Below, piece after piece: positions 1-5,189 of a stretch of 5,753 bases of DNA. The notes under the pieces are model-generated. The model had not been told where the DNA came from and did no database searches. It saw only the letters and a list, made by a program, of their open reading frames with translations. The stretch is from Acidobacteriaceae bacterium (GTDB taxonomy: Bacteria > Acidobacteriota > Terriglobia > Terriglobales > Acidobacteriaceae): the NCBI GenBank assembly GCA_003166055.1, contig PMWR01000574.1, positions 1,343-7,095 of the forward strand. The letters run 5' to 3'. Position 1 is the first letter of the stretch; every line of letters begins with the position of its first letter. The position numbers were made by a program, and so were the translations under genes.

Positions 1-1217
1 TCCGGATAAAACTCGTTGTTGAACTCGAAGTACCAGCCGCCCGGCTCGGTGTGCGGCGCCTTCACGGCCCAGTCGCCCTTATGCCGGACTTCCTTCGAAA
101 GCATCCAGTCCGCGGCCTTGATCATGCGCTGATCGTTGCGCGCCACGCCGGCTTCGCCCAGTGCGTAGACCACCTGCGCCGTGTCCCACACAGGAGAAGC
201 GCAAGGCTGCATGCGGAAGGTTGGCTCCGGCATCGCGGCGCTGGCCCGCTCCTCAATGCCCAGCTTCTCAAACTCGTCGCGCGCGCGAATCACCTGCGGA
301 TCGTCCTCGGAGTAGCCAAGGCAGCGCAGCGCGATGATCGCATTCAGCATGGCCGGATAAATGGCGCCAAGGCCGTCGGTCATTTCCAGGCGCTCCAGCA
401 TCCACTTCTCCGCCTTGGCCAGCGCCACCTTGCGCAGCGGGCGCAGATGCACTGCCTCTGCAAAATGCAGTACGCGATCAAGCAGGATGAAGACATTGCG
501 CCACGAGACGATCCTCTTGCGGTCAAGTTGCAGCCGCTGTTCCGCATTTGCGCGGCCGCCCACAAAAAGCTCGTCGATCCCATGCTCCGGCGGAATCTTC
601 TTGAACGGCTTCTTGGCGTAGATAATCGCCAGCGGCACAAGAATCGAGCGCGACCACGAAGAAATCTCGTAGATATTAAAGTAAAACCAGTTTGGAAACA
701 GAACGATCTCCGGCGGAATGGCAGGCACCGCGTCGTAATCGTATTGACCCAGCCCGCAGAGATACATCTTGGTGAACGTGTTGCATGCCACCACGCCGCC
801 ATGCCCCAGAACCCACTCGCGGCATTTGCTCAACCGCGGATCGTCCGGTCCAATCCCCATCAGCTTCGCCGAAAAATAGCACTTGACTGAAAGAGAGATA
901 TTCCCCGGTCCGCCCGGATAAAGGCTCCAACTGCCGTCCTCGTTCTGGTAGCGCATCATCTCCGTGAATGCGCGCTGGAGGCGCCCCGGGTCACCGCTTT
1001 CCAGTTGCGTGTGCAGATAAATGTAGTCGGCCTCGAGCATCGAGTCCGCCTCGAGCTCGCCGCACCAATAACCATCGGGATGCTGCTGCGAAAGAAGATA
1101 ATCCGCCGAGCGGACAACCGCCGCCTCCACGTCTGCCAGATCCGCGTCCAACCGGCCAAACCGTGGCGCCATCGAGATGGTGGTCGCCGAAGTTGTCTTC
1201 ACTTGTTTTAGGCTCAT
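1..1217 (-). CDS. shc: Squalene-hopene cyclase, N-terminal part (runs off left edge)
   Basis: This enzyme cyclises squalene to hopene or diplopterol at the membrane, the committed step of hopanoid synthesis. The window shows 405 residues of a family usually about 630-680 long. QW-type motifs are visible at about 45-51 (QHPDGYW) and 91-97 (QNEDGSW). The segment NIYEISSW (181-188) matches the conserved region carrying an active-site Trp, and SPVWDT (341-346) the conserved Trp near residue 312 of the Alicyclobacillus enzyme. The GDWAVK block (381-386) is followed by GGWYFEFNNEFYP (393-405). The window ends two bases into the next codon (GA-), exactly where the catalytic DVDDT begins, so the key acid motif cannot be checked. 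The ATG at 1217 was chosen because the protein begins at the usual place before the first QW motif. Its Shine-Dalgarno is weak: GAGG lies 13 nt upstream. The next in-frame ATG (1169) has none. It lies downstream of ispH on the same strand. Confidence 0.95.
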   Translation of the reverse strand, partial: MSLKQVKTTSATTISMAPRFGRLDADLADVEAAVVRSADYLLSQQHPDGYWCGELEADSMLEADYIYLHTQLESGDPGRLQRAFTEMMRYQNEDGSWSLYPGGPGNISLSVKCYFSAKLMGIGPDDPRLSKCREWVLGHGGVVACNTFTKMYLCGLGQYDYDAVPAIPPEIVLFPNWFYFNIYEISSWSRSILVPLAIIYAKKPFKKIPPEHGIDELFVGGRANAEQRLQLDRKRIVSWRNVFILLDRVLHFAEAVHLRPLRKVALAKAEKWMLERLEMTDGLGAIYPAMLNAIIALRCLGYSEDDPQVIRARDEFEKLGIEERASAAMPEPTFRMQPCASPVWDTAQVVYALGEAGVARNDQRMIKAADWMLSKEVRHKGDWAVKAPHTEPGGWYFEFNNEFYP

Positions 1218-1327
1218 GCGGATTAAAATGCCTCAGTTCCGTTTGGAAAAATCAAATCAACAAGTAGTCCGGCAGCGCCAGTCGACCTGCTTCAAAAATT
1301 CACTTGCTCAGTCCCTTAGTCCCTCGA

Positions 1328-2356
1328 TCACCGCACAGGCACGGGCTCCGTTCCACCCACGCCGCCAATGGCCTGGATAATCTCCGGCGGCAACCCAAAC
1401 CGAACATTCTCCGGCATCACTTCTACTTCTTCGACGCTGCCAAAGCCGTTCTGTTGCAAATAATTAACCACGTCCTCAACCAGCACTTCGGGAGCGGATG
1501 CGCCGGCTGTAACCGCAACATTCGTAACGCCCTTGAGCCATGCCGGATCGATGGCCTGGGAGTTGTCGATCAAATACCCGATCGTCCCCAGATTCCGCGA
1601 AACCTCCACCAGCCGATTGGAATTCGAGCTGTTGGTCGAACCCACAACGAGCACAAGCTCTGCATTATGTGCCACATTGCGTACCGCAACCTGGCGATTC
1701 TCTGTGGCGTAGCAGATGTCCTGCGAGTGCGGCCCGGCAATATTCGGGAATTTTTCCTTAAGCGCGTGAATGATATCCCGCGCCTCATCCAGGCTCAGCG
1801 TCGTCTGGGTGAGGTAAGCGACCCGGTTCGGGTCCGGCACCTCAAGCGCCGCGACCTCCGCAACGTTTGAAACCACTTGGGTTACGTCCGGTGCTTCGCC
1901 CAGTGTGCCTTCGATCTCGTCGTGGTCGCGGTGGCCGATCAGCACCAATGAGTAACCTTGTTTGGCGAACTTGACGGCCTCAATGTGGACCTTGGTGACC
2001 AGCGGACAAGTGGCGTCAATCACCCTCAGTCCGCGGCCCTTGCTCCGCTCCCGCACCGCCGGCGAAACACCGTGAGCCGAATAGATTACGCGCTGGCCGT
2101 CCGGCACATCGTCTATTTCGTGAACAAAGATCGCGCCCTTTTCCGCCAACTCATTCACAACATAGCGGTTATGCACAATTTCCCGGCGCACGTAGATGGG
2201 CGCGCCGAAGGTTTCAAGAGCGATCTTAACAATGTCGATCGCGCGCACCACACCGGCGCAAAAGCCGCGCGGCTTGAGCAACAACACCCTCTTTTGGCTG
2301 GGGGAAGTCTCGGCGTGGATACCATTCGAGATGGAGTCGAGGACAGTAGGAGTCAC
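1328..2356 (-). CDS. ispH: 4-hydroxy-3-methylbut-2-enyl diphosphate reductase
   Basis: IspH (LytB) is the last enzyme of the MEP pathway. It uses a 4Fe-4S cluster to reduce HMBPP to IPP and DMAPP in the cytosol. The 342-residue protein is complete. The three cluster cysteines are C33 (PRGFCAG), C117 (DATCPLV) and C215 (DICYATENRQ). Substrate-binding residues are present: H62 (VHN), H95 (SAHG), H145 and E147 in GHRDHDE, the TQTT stretch (183-186), SSNSNRL (243-249) and AGASAPE (284-290). The start is a GTG. About 25 residues precede the family core, which begins at RVLLLKPRGFCAG, and no Shine-Dalgarno is visible before the GTG. A shorter form beginning at an in-frame GTG (codon 24) is possible, but it also lacks a well spaced ribosome site. 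shc follows 110 bp downstream, so its product could feed hopanoid synthesis. Confidence 0.97.
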   Translation of the reverse strand: MTPTVLDSISNGIHAETSPSQKRVLLLKPRGFCAGVVRAIDIVKIALETFGAPIYVRREIVHNRYVVNELAEKGAIFVHEIDDVPDGQRVIYSAHGVSPAVRERSKGRGLRVIDATCPLVTKVHIEAVKFAKQGYSLVLIGHRDHDEIEGTLGEAPDVTQVVSNVAEVAALEVPDPNRVAYLTQTTLSLDEARDIIHALKEKFPNIAGPHSQDICYATENRQVAVRNVAHNAELVLVVGSTNSSNSNRLVEVSRNLGTIGYLIDNSQAIDPAWLKGVTNVAVTAGASAPEVLVEDVVNYLQQNGFGSVEEVEVMPENVRFGLPPEIIQAIGGVGGTEPVPVR

Positions 2357-2362
2357 ATATCC

Positions 2363-2371
2363 AGTATAACA
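2363..2371 (-). promoter_or_regulatory. Extended -10 promoter of ispH
   Basis: Read on the minus strand, TGTTATACT is a TGn extended -10 element with 5/6 matches to TATAAT. No good -35 is seen 16-18 bp upstream, as is usual for extended -10 promoters. The expected start point, about 7 nt downstream, falls on position 2356, the G of the GTG start codon. The transcript may therefore be leaderless. Confidence 0.5.
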
Positions 2372-2453
2372 AGGTACAAACTCGGAATGTAGGGTATTTC
2401 AGGAGCGGGTTCCGCGCAGTTACCGCCTGGCTTTGCCTGCCTCGCTCGTATGG

Positions 2454-2771
2454 CTAGTCGGAAGAGTGCTTGTCCGCTGGCCGATAGCTCCTCCATGGCG
2501 TCTGCACCTTGTAAAAAGGCGTCGCCGTCGCATTCGCCTTGCTGACGGCAAGAAGCTTCCGCCTCACCAGCCAGCCGACGGCCGTCTGCGCGGAACTCTT
2601 CGACACGCCGATCGACTCGGCCAACTCCTGGTAGCTGATCTGAACTGCTTCATCGCGGCGCTGCTGCTCCGCCGCAAGCCACAAATACACCAGAAAACTC
2701 ACTGGCCTTTTGTCGTGTCCGACCAGGTCGCGCATCAGGGTATCGGTTACATAATCATCGACATTCGGCAT
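2454..2771 (-). CDS. Small winged helix-turn-helix transcriptional regulator
   Basis: This is a 105-residue cytosolic DNA-binding protein. A predicted helical N-terminal segment (about 1-40) precedes a winged HTH at about 44-73. In it, ISYQELAESIGVSKSSAQTA is the helix-turn-helix and GWLVRRKLLAV leads into the wing. The fold resembles the HTH domain of GntR/MarR-like and replication-initiator-like regulators, but no ligand-binding domain is present. The frame is open back to an ATG at 2825, but that start would lie upstream of the predicted promoter and add a hydrophobic stretch. The ATG at 2771 gives MPNVDDYVTD, which looks like a natural N-terminus, although its Shine-Dalgarno is poor. The gene is divergent from the VOC gene, and its own promoter is covered by an inverted repeat. 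Autoregulation and control of the VOC gene are inferred, not shown. Confidence 0.8.
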   Translation of the reverse strand: MPNVDDYVTDTLMRDLVGHDKRPVSFLVYLWLAAEQQRRDEAVQISYQELAESIGVSKSSAQTAVGWLVRRKLLAVSKANATATPFYKVQTPWRSYRPADKHSSD

Positions 2772-2772
2772 A

Positions 2773-2795
2773 GCTATACCGATTATGAGTATAGC
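2773..2795. promoter_or_regulatory. Candidate operator: 7-bp perfect inverted repeat
   Basis: GCTATAC, a 9-bp spacer and GTATAGC form a perfect dyad 2 bp upstream of the regulator's ATG. The right arm overlaps the regulator's -10 element and the left arm almost touches its start codon. A bound dimer would block the regulator's own transcription. An extra palindrome, ATAGCTAT (2770-2777), overlaps the left arm. The dyad is about 14 bp upstream of the VOC gene's -35, so it could also influence that promoter. Confidence 0.55.
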
Positions 2796-2796
2796 A
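2788..2796 (-). promoter_or_regulatory. Extended -10 promoter of the winged-HTH gene
   Basis: On the minus strand TGCTATACT forms an extended -10. It is the same TGnTATACT form as the one before ispH. Transcription would begin near 2781, leaving a leader of only about 10 nt before the ATG at 2771. The element is embedded in the right arm of the 2773-2795 dyad. Confidence 0.45.
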
Positions 2797-2808
2797 ATAC
2801 ATACCAGA

Positions 2809-2837
2809 TTGCATCCGCAAATCAAGCCGGTTATATT
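2809..2837 (+). promoter_or_regulatory. Promoter of the VOC-family gene
   Basis: TTGCAT (2809-2814) and TATATT (2832-2837) are separated by exactly 17 bp, a good sigma-70-type arrangement. Transcription would begin near 2844, about 22 nt before the ATG, leaving room for the GGAGGT ribosome site at 2854-2859. Confidence 0.6.
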
Positions 2838-2853
2838 CCGGGAATCTCAACAC

Positions 2854-2859
2854 GGAGGT
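2854..2859 (+). promoter_or_regulatory. Ribosome binding site that fixes the VOC gene start
   Basis: GGAGGT lies 6 nt before the ATG at 2866. The reading frame is open back to an ATG at 2785, but that start lies upstream of the promoter and has no such site. The 121-residue form is therefore preferred. Confidence 0.8.
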
Positions 2860-2865
2860 CGCCCC

Positions 2866-3231
2866 ATGATACGCGGAGTCAAAATCGTCAGCATCCCGGT
2901 AAGCAACCAGGATGTATCGCTGAAGTTTTATACCGAACAGATGGGATTCAAAGTAGCCACGGATCAGGTCTTCGGGCCCGGTCAGCGCTGGATTGAGTTG
3001 CTCATCCCCGGTTCCGATGTGAACCTGGCCCTCTTTACTCCTCCGGGCCATGAGAATCGCGTCGGCGGTTTTCAGCCACTCACCTTCTGGTGCGACGATG
3101 TATTCGCGACGGCGGAGCTGCTTAAATCAAAAGGCGTGGAACTGGCCGAGGAACCAAAGAAGGAAATCTGGGGCACCATGGCCAAATTCAAAGACCCCGA
3201 TGGAAACGTGTTTGTTTTCTCCAGCAGATAA
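2866..3231 (+). CDS. VOC superfamily (glyoxalase/bleomycin-resistance fold) protein
   Basis: This 121-residue cytosolic protein has two babbb-type modules typical of the vicinal oxygen chelate fold. Module 1 has SIPVSNQDVSLKFYTEQMGF (9-28) and WIELLIPGSDVNLALF (42-57). Module 2 has LTFWCDDVFATAELLKSKGV (72-91) and FKDPDGNVFVFSS (108-120). The family includes glyoxalase I, dioxygenases, fosfomycin-modifying enzymes and drug-binding proteins. Of the four usual metal-ligand positions only E44 is obvious. The first His position is Ile7 or Lys6, the second-module His is Pro71, and the last Glu, normally after DPDGN, is Val117. A classic metal-dependent lyase is therefore doubtful, and a binding role or a divergent enzyme is possible. 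The substrate is unknown. It is divergent from a winged-HTH regulator that may control it. Confidence 0.88.
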   Translation: MIRGVKIVSIPVSNQDVSLKFYTEQMGFKVATDQVFGPGQRWIELLIPGSDVNLALFTPPGHENRVGGFQPLTFWCDDVFATAELLKSKGVELAEEPKKEIWGTMAKFKDPDGNVFVFSSR

Positions 3232-3387
3232 TCGGCGATGACTGCGCAAGCCAAAAAAAATCGCAGAAACAAGCTCCGGATAACTCCAATGAAAAGTGAA
3301 TGTTACAAGGCATAGCCGGTCGCACTGAAAGATTTCGAAGTTTGTGCTGGCATCCTTTGGGTTTTTCGCCACATCTCAGCCCCAAGT

Positions 3388-3394
3388 GAGGAGG
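3388..3394 (+). promoter_or_regulatory. Ribosome binding site of the secreted-protein gene
   Basis: GAGGAGG lies 4 nt before the ATG at 3399 and is the strongest plus-strand Shine-Dalgarno in the window. It supports real translation of a protein that otherwise has no recognised domain. Confidence 0.8.
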
Positions 3395-3398
3395 AAGT

Positions 3399-3812
3399 AT
3401 GCACAAATCCAGATTTCTTGCACTTACTGCTGGACTCTCGATCTGCTTTGCCGCGGCGGCTTGTTATCCATCTGCGCCGGCATACGCAAGCGGACAGGTA
3501 ACAGTTGACGTCGGCATTGCGCCCGATTGCCCCTACGGCTACTACGATGTTGCCCCCTTCGACTGCGCACCCTATGGCTACTATGGCCCGGAGTGGTTTA
3601 CGGGCGGTGTCTTCATCGGCGCCGGCCAGTGGTTTCACGGCCCAAAGGGCTTCCATGGTCACGTGAATAACCGCCTCGACGTTCAGCATGGCTATACCGG
3701 TCCGCGTCCCAACCGCGGCGAAAAGGCGGAGTCAGGCAAAGACATCAACCACATCGAACACTTCAAAGGAAATGAGGTCCGCGACGGTCGTGGCCACACC
3801 GGCAAGCACTAA
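3399..3812 (+). CDS. Secreted Tyr/Gly-rich protein of unknown function
   Basis: This is a 137-residue protein with a clear signal peptide. A short basic start (MHKSR) precedes a hydrophobic core (about 6-22), and a likely signal peptidase I site follows AYA (28-30). AAAC at 19-22 is a poor lipobox, so a lipoprotein is less likely. The mature part has a repeat-like aromatic block, CPYGYYD (44-50) and CAPYGYYGPEW (56-66). A Gly-rich stretch, GGVFIGAGQWFHGP (69-82), and a His-containing segment, GFHGHVNNRLD (84-94), follow. The tail is charged and hydrophilic and ends in GHTGKH. The two mature cysteines (C44, C56) could form a disulfide. I recognise the general pattern as a widespread hypothetical exported family of acidobacteria and proteobacteria, but no function is known to me. 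It stands alone: the VOC gene ends 167 bp upstream and the next gene is convergent. Confidence 0.85.
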   Translation: MHKSRFLALTAGLSICFAAAACYPSAPAYASGQVTVDVGIAPDCPYGYYDVAPFDCAPYGYYGPEWFTGGVFIGAGQWFHGPKGFHGHVNNRLDVQHGYTGPRPNRGEKAESGKDINHIEHFKGNEVRDGRGHTGKH

Positions 3813-3850
3813 GCCGGCGCTGTGCGGATTGCTGCCGGGCGATCATCCAA

Positions 3851-3878
3851 TCCCAGGTCTCAAATGCGGGACCTGGGA
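3851..3878. repeat. Strong intergenic hairpin (11-bp stem, 6-nt loop)
   Basis: TCCCAGGTCTC (3851-3861) pairs with GGGACCTGGGA (3868-3878), with one G-U wobble, around the loop AAATGC. It lies in the 119-bp convergent gap, 38 bp past the secreted-protein stop and 53 bp past the DUF2147 stop. Neither strand has a T-run after it, so it is not a standard intrinsic terminator. The sequence looks like a dispersed palindromic intergenic element, or a structure protecting mRNA 3' ends. Confidence 0.6.
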
Positions 3879-3931
3879 CACCCCTCTCTGAGATCCAGGG
3901 CTTGGGGCATTCGTCGTAATTCAACGTAACT

Positions 3932-4399
3932 TCAGGGGATTCTCGTCCAGGTTGCGGTCCGGCCAAACAGCGAAACGCCAATAAAGCCGCGCATGTGAAG
4001 CTGGTCCTTCCCTACGGCCCAGATCTTACCCTTGTATTCCTTGCCATTCTCCGGATCGAGGACAGTCCCCTCCACCCAGTCGTCTCCCTCGGGATGGAAG
4101 TTGCGCAGGATGACCATGCCGAGAATAAGCTCCTTACTGGCCACACCCTGACACTTGTCGCAAAGATCGTGCGGAGTGCGCCCCGGACGCACCTCGGTCA
4201 CCTTGCCAAAGAGCTTGCCGTTTTCGAGGTATGTCTCTACGTGGCCGCCCGGCGTGCCGTCACTGTTGACCACCTGCCAGTGCCCGACGGCGCTTTGCAG
4301 CTTCGGTGAAAGTTCCTGCGCGCCAGCTGCGTGTACAGCTATCAGCGCCAACCACCCAACTGCAACGATGCAGATGGCTCGATTTCGAATCGATTTCAA
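3932..4399 (-). CDS. Exported DUF2147-family protein
   Basis: This is a 155-residue protein with a signal peptide: basic KSIRNR, a hydrophobic core (about 9-24), and probable cleavage after AGA (25-27). The mature part follows the DUF2147 pattern: GHWQVV (39-44), a strand with GKLFGKVTEV (61-70), LILGMVIL (91-98), DWVEGTVLDPENGKEYKGKI (107-126), and the hallmark end LHMRGFIGVSLFGRTATWTR (134-153). A CDKC pair (80-83) sits in the middle. DUF2147 proteins are small beta-barrel-like exported proteins of unknown function. The start is TTG, chosen because it gives a proper signal peptide and has GGAGGA 9-10 nt upstream; no ATG is available in frame. The TTG overlaps the stop of the preceding 55-codon gene as TTGA. 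It is the last gene of the brnT-brnA run. Confidence 0.9.
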   Translation of the reverse strand: MKSIRNRAICIVAVGWLALIAVHAAGAQELSPKLQSAVGHWQVVNSDGTPGGHVETYLENGKLFGKVTEVRPGRTPHDLCDKCQGVASKELILGMVILRNFHPEGDDWVEGTVLDPENGKEYKGKIWAVGKDQLHMRGFIGVSLFGRTATWTRIP

Positions 4400-4563
4400 G
4401 AGGTCTCTTCCTCCAGATGGATTGTAGCGCCGATGCGCGGCAATTGGATGCTTGCAATCGATCCTTGTGGCATGGCCTTGAGCGCTTCAGTGACGCGCTG
4501 CTCAACTCGGACGCGGCGCTCCGGGCTCATCTCTGCTTGAATTTCTTCGAAACTGCGCGCCAT
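4396..4563 (-). CDS. 55-aa protein resembling the N-terminus of an XRE/HigA-type antitoxin
   Basis: The protein begins MARSFEEIQAEMSPERRVRV and continues to ALKAMP (about 26-31). This is how many HigA-like XRE antitoxins begin, before a DNA-binding HTH region. Here the HTH is absent. After residue 31 the sequence reads QGSIASIQLPRIGATIHLEE and ends in ETS. No HTH remnant was found in the other frames nearby. Translation is well supported: GGGAGGAG lies 6 nt before the ATG. It starts 41 bp after brnA, and its last codons carry the Shine-Dalgarno of the DUF2147 gene, whose start overlaps its stop. It may be a decayed antitoxin, a small coupling ORF, or a distinct small protein. The family likeness is from memory of such sequences and is moderate. 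Confidence 0.6.
   Translation of the reverse strand: MARSFEEIQAEMSPERRVRVEQRVTEALKAMPQGSIASIQLPRIGATIHLEEETS
4409..4414 (-). promoter_or_regulatory. Ribosome binding site of the DUF2147 gene, inside the preceding gene
   Basis: GGAGGA on the minus strand sits about 9-10 nt before the TTG at 4399. It encodes part of the LEEE residues of the 55-aa protein. It supports the rare TTG start and reinitiation after the upstream stop. Confidence 0.65.
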
Positions 4564-4569
4564 CTTGTT

Positions 4570-4577
4570 CTCCTCCC
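4570..4577 (-). promoter_or_regulatory. Ribosome binding site of the 55-aa gene
   Basis: GGGAGGAG lies 6 nt before the ATG at 4563. It is near-consensus and is the main reason to accept such a short gene. It also rules out the longer in-frame start at 4773, which would run antiparallel in phase through brnA without a ribosome site. Confidence 0.75.
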
Positions 4578-4604
4578 TTGGGAAGCGATCCATGTACGAG
4601 GCTC

Positions 4605-4886
4605 TCAAGCTCGTTCGCGATGCTGTTCGACATACTCGCGCAGAGCGGAGTTCATGCGGGTCTGATAGCCCTGTCCCTGCCGTTGGAACCAGTCGATGAT
4701 GTCCGCATCCAGGCGCAAGGAAAGAGGACGCTTGACGGGACGGTAGAAAGGTCCGCGCACCGCCTTGCTCCAATCCGTGATCGGAGGCATTTCGGTAGTG
4801 TCGATCTCGCTCTCCGGCATCGCGGCCAAAGCATCGAGTTCAGCTTGCAACTCCGGCGTCAACGGCTTTGGATTACCTTTCTTCAT
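4605..4886 (-). CDS. brnA: BrnA antitoxin
   Basis: BrnA binds and neutralises the BrnT ribonuclease and, with it, represses the operon promoter. The 93-residue protein shows the family pattern. It has a helical N-terminal part with LQAELDALAAMPESEIDT (13-30) and the linker ITDWSKAVRGPFYRPVK (36-52). A ribbon-helix-helix DNA-binding domain follows: PLSLRLDADIIDWF (54-67) as strand plus first helix, then GYQTRMNSALREYVEQ (73-88) as second helix. The ATG at 4886 gives MKKGNPKP, like relatives, and overlaps the end of brnT by 14 bp. An in-frame ATG at 4901 would add five residues and lengthen the overlap to 29 bp. Neither has a strong Shine-Dalgarno, as expected for translation coupled to brnT. 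Confidence 0.93.
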   Translation of the reverse strand: MKKGNPKPLTPELQAELDALAAMPESEIDTTEMPPITDWSKAVRGPFYRPVKRPLSLRLDADIIDWFQRQGQGYQTRMNSALREYVEQHRERA

Positions 4887-5154
4887 AGTCTCGTCTCTCA
4901 TGGATTTCCGCCCGCCTCGCACTGATGATTCTTCCGGTGCCTTCCTCATCCTCGGGCCAAGTGTGTACGACATAAAGTACTACGACCCCGGCTGCACTGG
5001 GCGAGCCTAACGTCCTCCACCGCTCCTCGTCGGGATACGGATCTGGAACCGATATGCATAAAGGGTCACCAAGGGTACGCTCTGCGAGTTCAAAGCTGAC
5101 TTTGTGCTTTTCGAAATTCGCTTTTGCCTTTTCAGGGTCCCATGTCCAGCGCAA
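4873..5154 (-). CDS. brnT: BrnT toxin (type II ribonuclease toxin)
   Basis: BrnT is a RelE-fold-like ribonuclease toxin that inhibits translation until bound by BrnA. The 93-residue protein has the family's features in order: WTWDPEKAKANFEKHKVSF (3-21), a short helix FELAERTLGDP (21-31), VPDPYPDEERWRTLG (36-50), the hydrophobic strand VVVLYVVHTW (57-66) and the conserved end RIISARRAEIHERRDYEE (75-92). The start is a TTG at 5154, chosen because GGAGG lies 6 nt upstream and homologs begin at RWTWDP. A longer in-frame ATG (5205) would lie inside the promoter's -35 and lacks a site. It is the first gene of the brnTA operon, directly after recN on the same strand. The length and motifs look intact, so the toxin is probably functional. 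Confidence 0.93.
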   Translation of the reverse strand: MRWTWDPEKAKANFEKHKVSFELAERTLGDPLCISVPDPYPDEERWRTLGSPSAAGVVVLYVVHTWPEDEEGTGRIISARRAEIHERRDYEER

Positions 5155-5160
5155 AGTGAC

Positions 5161-5165
5161 CCTCC
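5161..5165 (-). promoter_or_regulatory. Ribosome binding site deciding the brnT TTG start
   Basis: GGAGG lies 6 nt before the TTG at 5154. Its 5' edge touches the proximal operator-like repeat, so a protein bound there would sit beside the translation start region of the gene. Confidence 0.75.
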
Positions 5166-5189
5166 GTATATACAAGATCGTATATACAA
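5165..5189. promoter_or_regulatory. Tandem 11-bp repeat with palindromic cores; candidate BrnA operator
   Basis: CGTATATACAA occurs at 5165-5175 and again, identical, at 5179-5189, with a 14-bp period. Each copy contains the palindrome GTATATAC (5166-5173 and 5180-5187). The distal copy overlaps the -10 and the proximal copy covers the predicted transcription start. Tandem short palindromes are what a ribbon-helix-helix repressor such as BrnA would be expected to bind. BrnA is known to autoregulate in characterised systems; the site assignment here is inference. Confidence 0.65.

Noticed and set aside
51..890. 279-codon open frame on the plus strand
   Set aside because: It lies antisense to the squalene-hopene cyclase gene, whose minus-strand frame is open across the whole stretch with clear family motifs. 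The plus-strand translation is Arg/His-rich and low in recognisable structure, as expected of a shadow frame in GC-rich DNA.
1218..1327. Possible promoter or terminator in the ispH-shc gap
   Set aside because: TTGATT and TTTAAT-like boxes exist but their spacing is 19-22 bp or more. The AGTCCCT doublet at 1310-1324 is too short to mean anything. No hairpin with a U-run was seen.
1304..1870. 188-codon plus-strand frame (and a similar one at 1958-2392)
   Set aside because: Both are antisense to ispH, which is fully supported by its cysteines and substrate motifs. No start site or protein motif was seen.
2404..2445. Hairpin after the winged-HTH gene
   Set aside because: GCCTG repeats give only short, mismatched stems with no T-run. 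It is not supportable as a terminator.
3232..3264. Possible terminator after the VOC gene (CTGCG/CGCAG around an A-run)
   Set aside because: The stem is only 5 bp with a loop of about 15 nt, and the A-run lies in the loop, so it does not have terminator form on the plus strand.
3399..3464. Lipoprotein signal in the secreted protein (AAAC at residues 19-22)
   Set aside because: There is no Leu at the -3 position, and a better signal peptidase I site, AYA followed by SG, lies 8 residues further on.
3303..3689. 128-codon minus-strand frame
   Set aside because: It is opposite the secreted-protein gene, which has a strong ribosome site and signal peptide. The antisense frame has neither.
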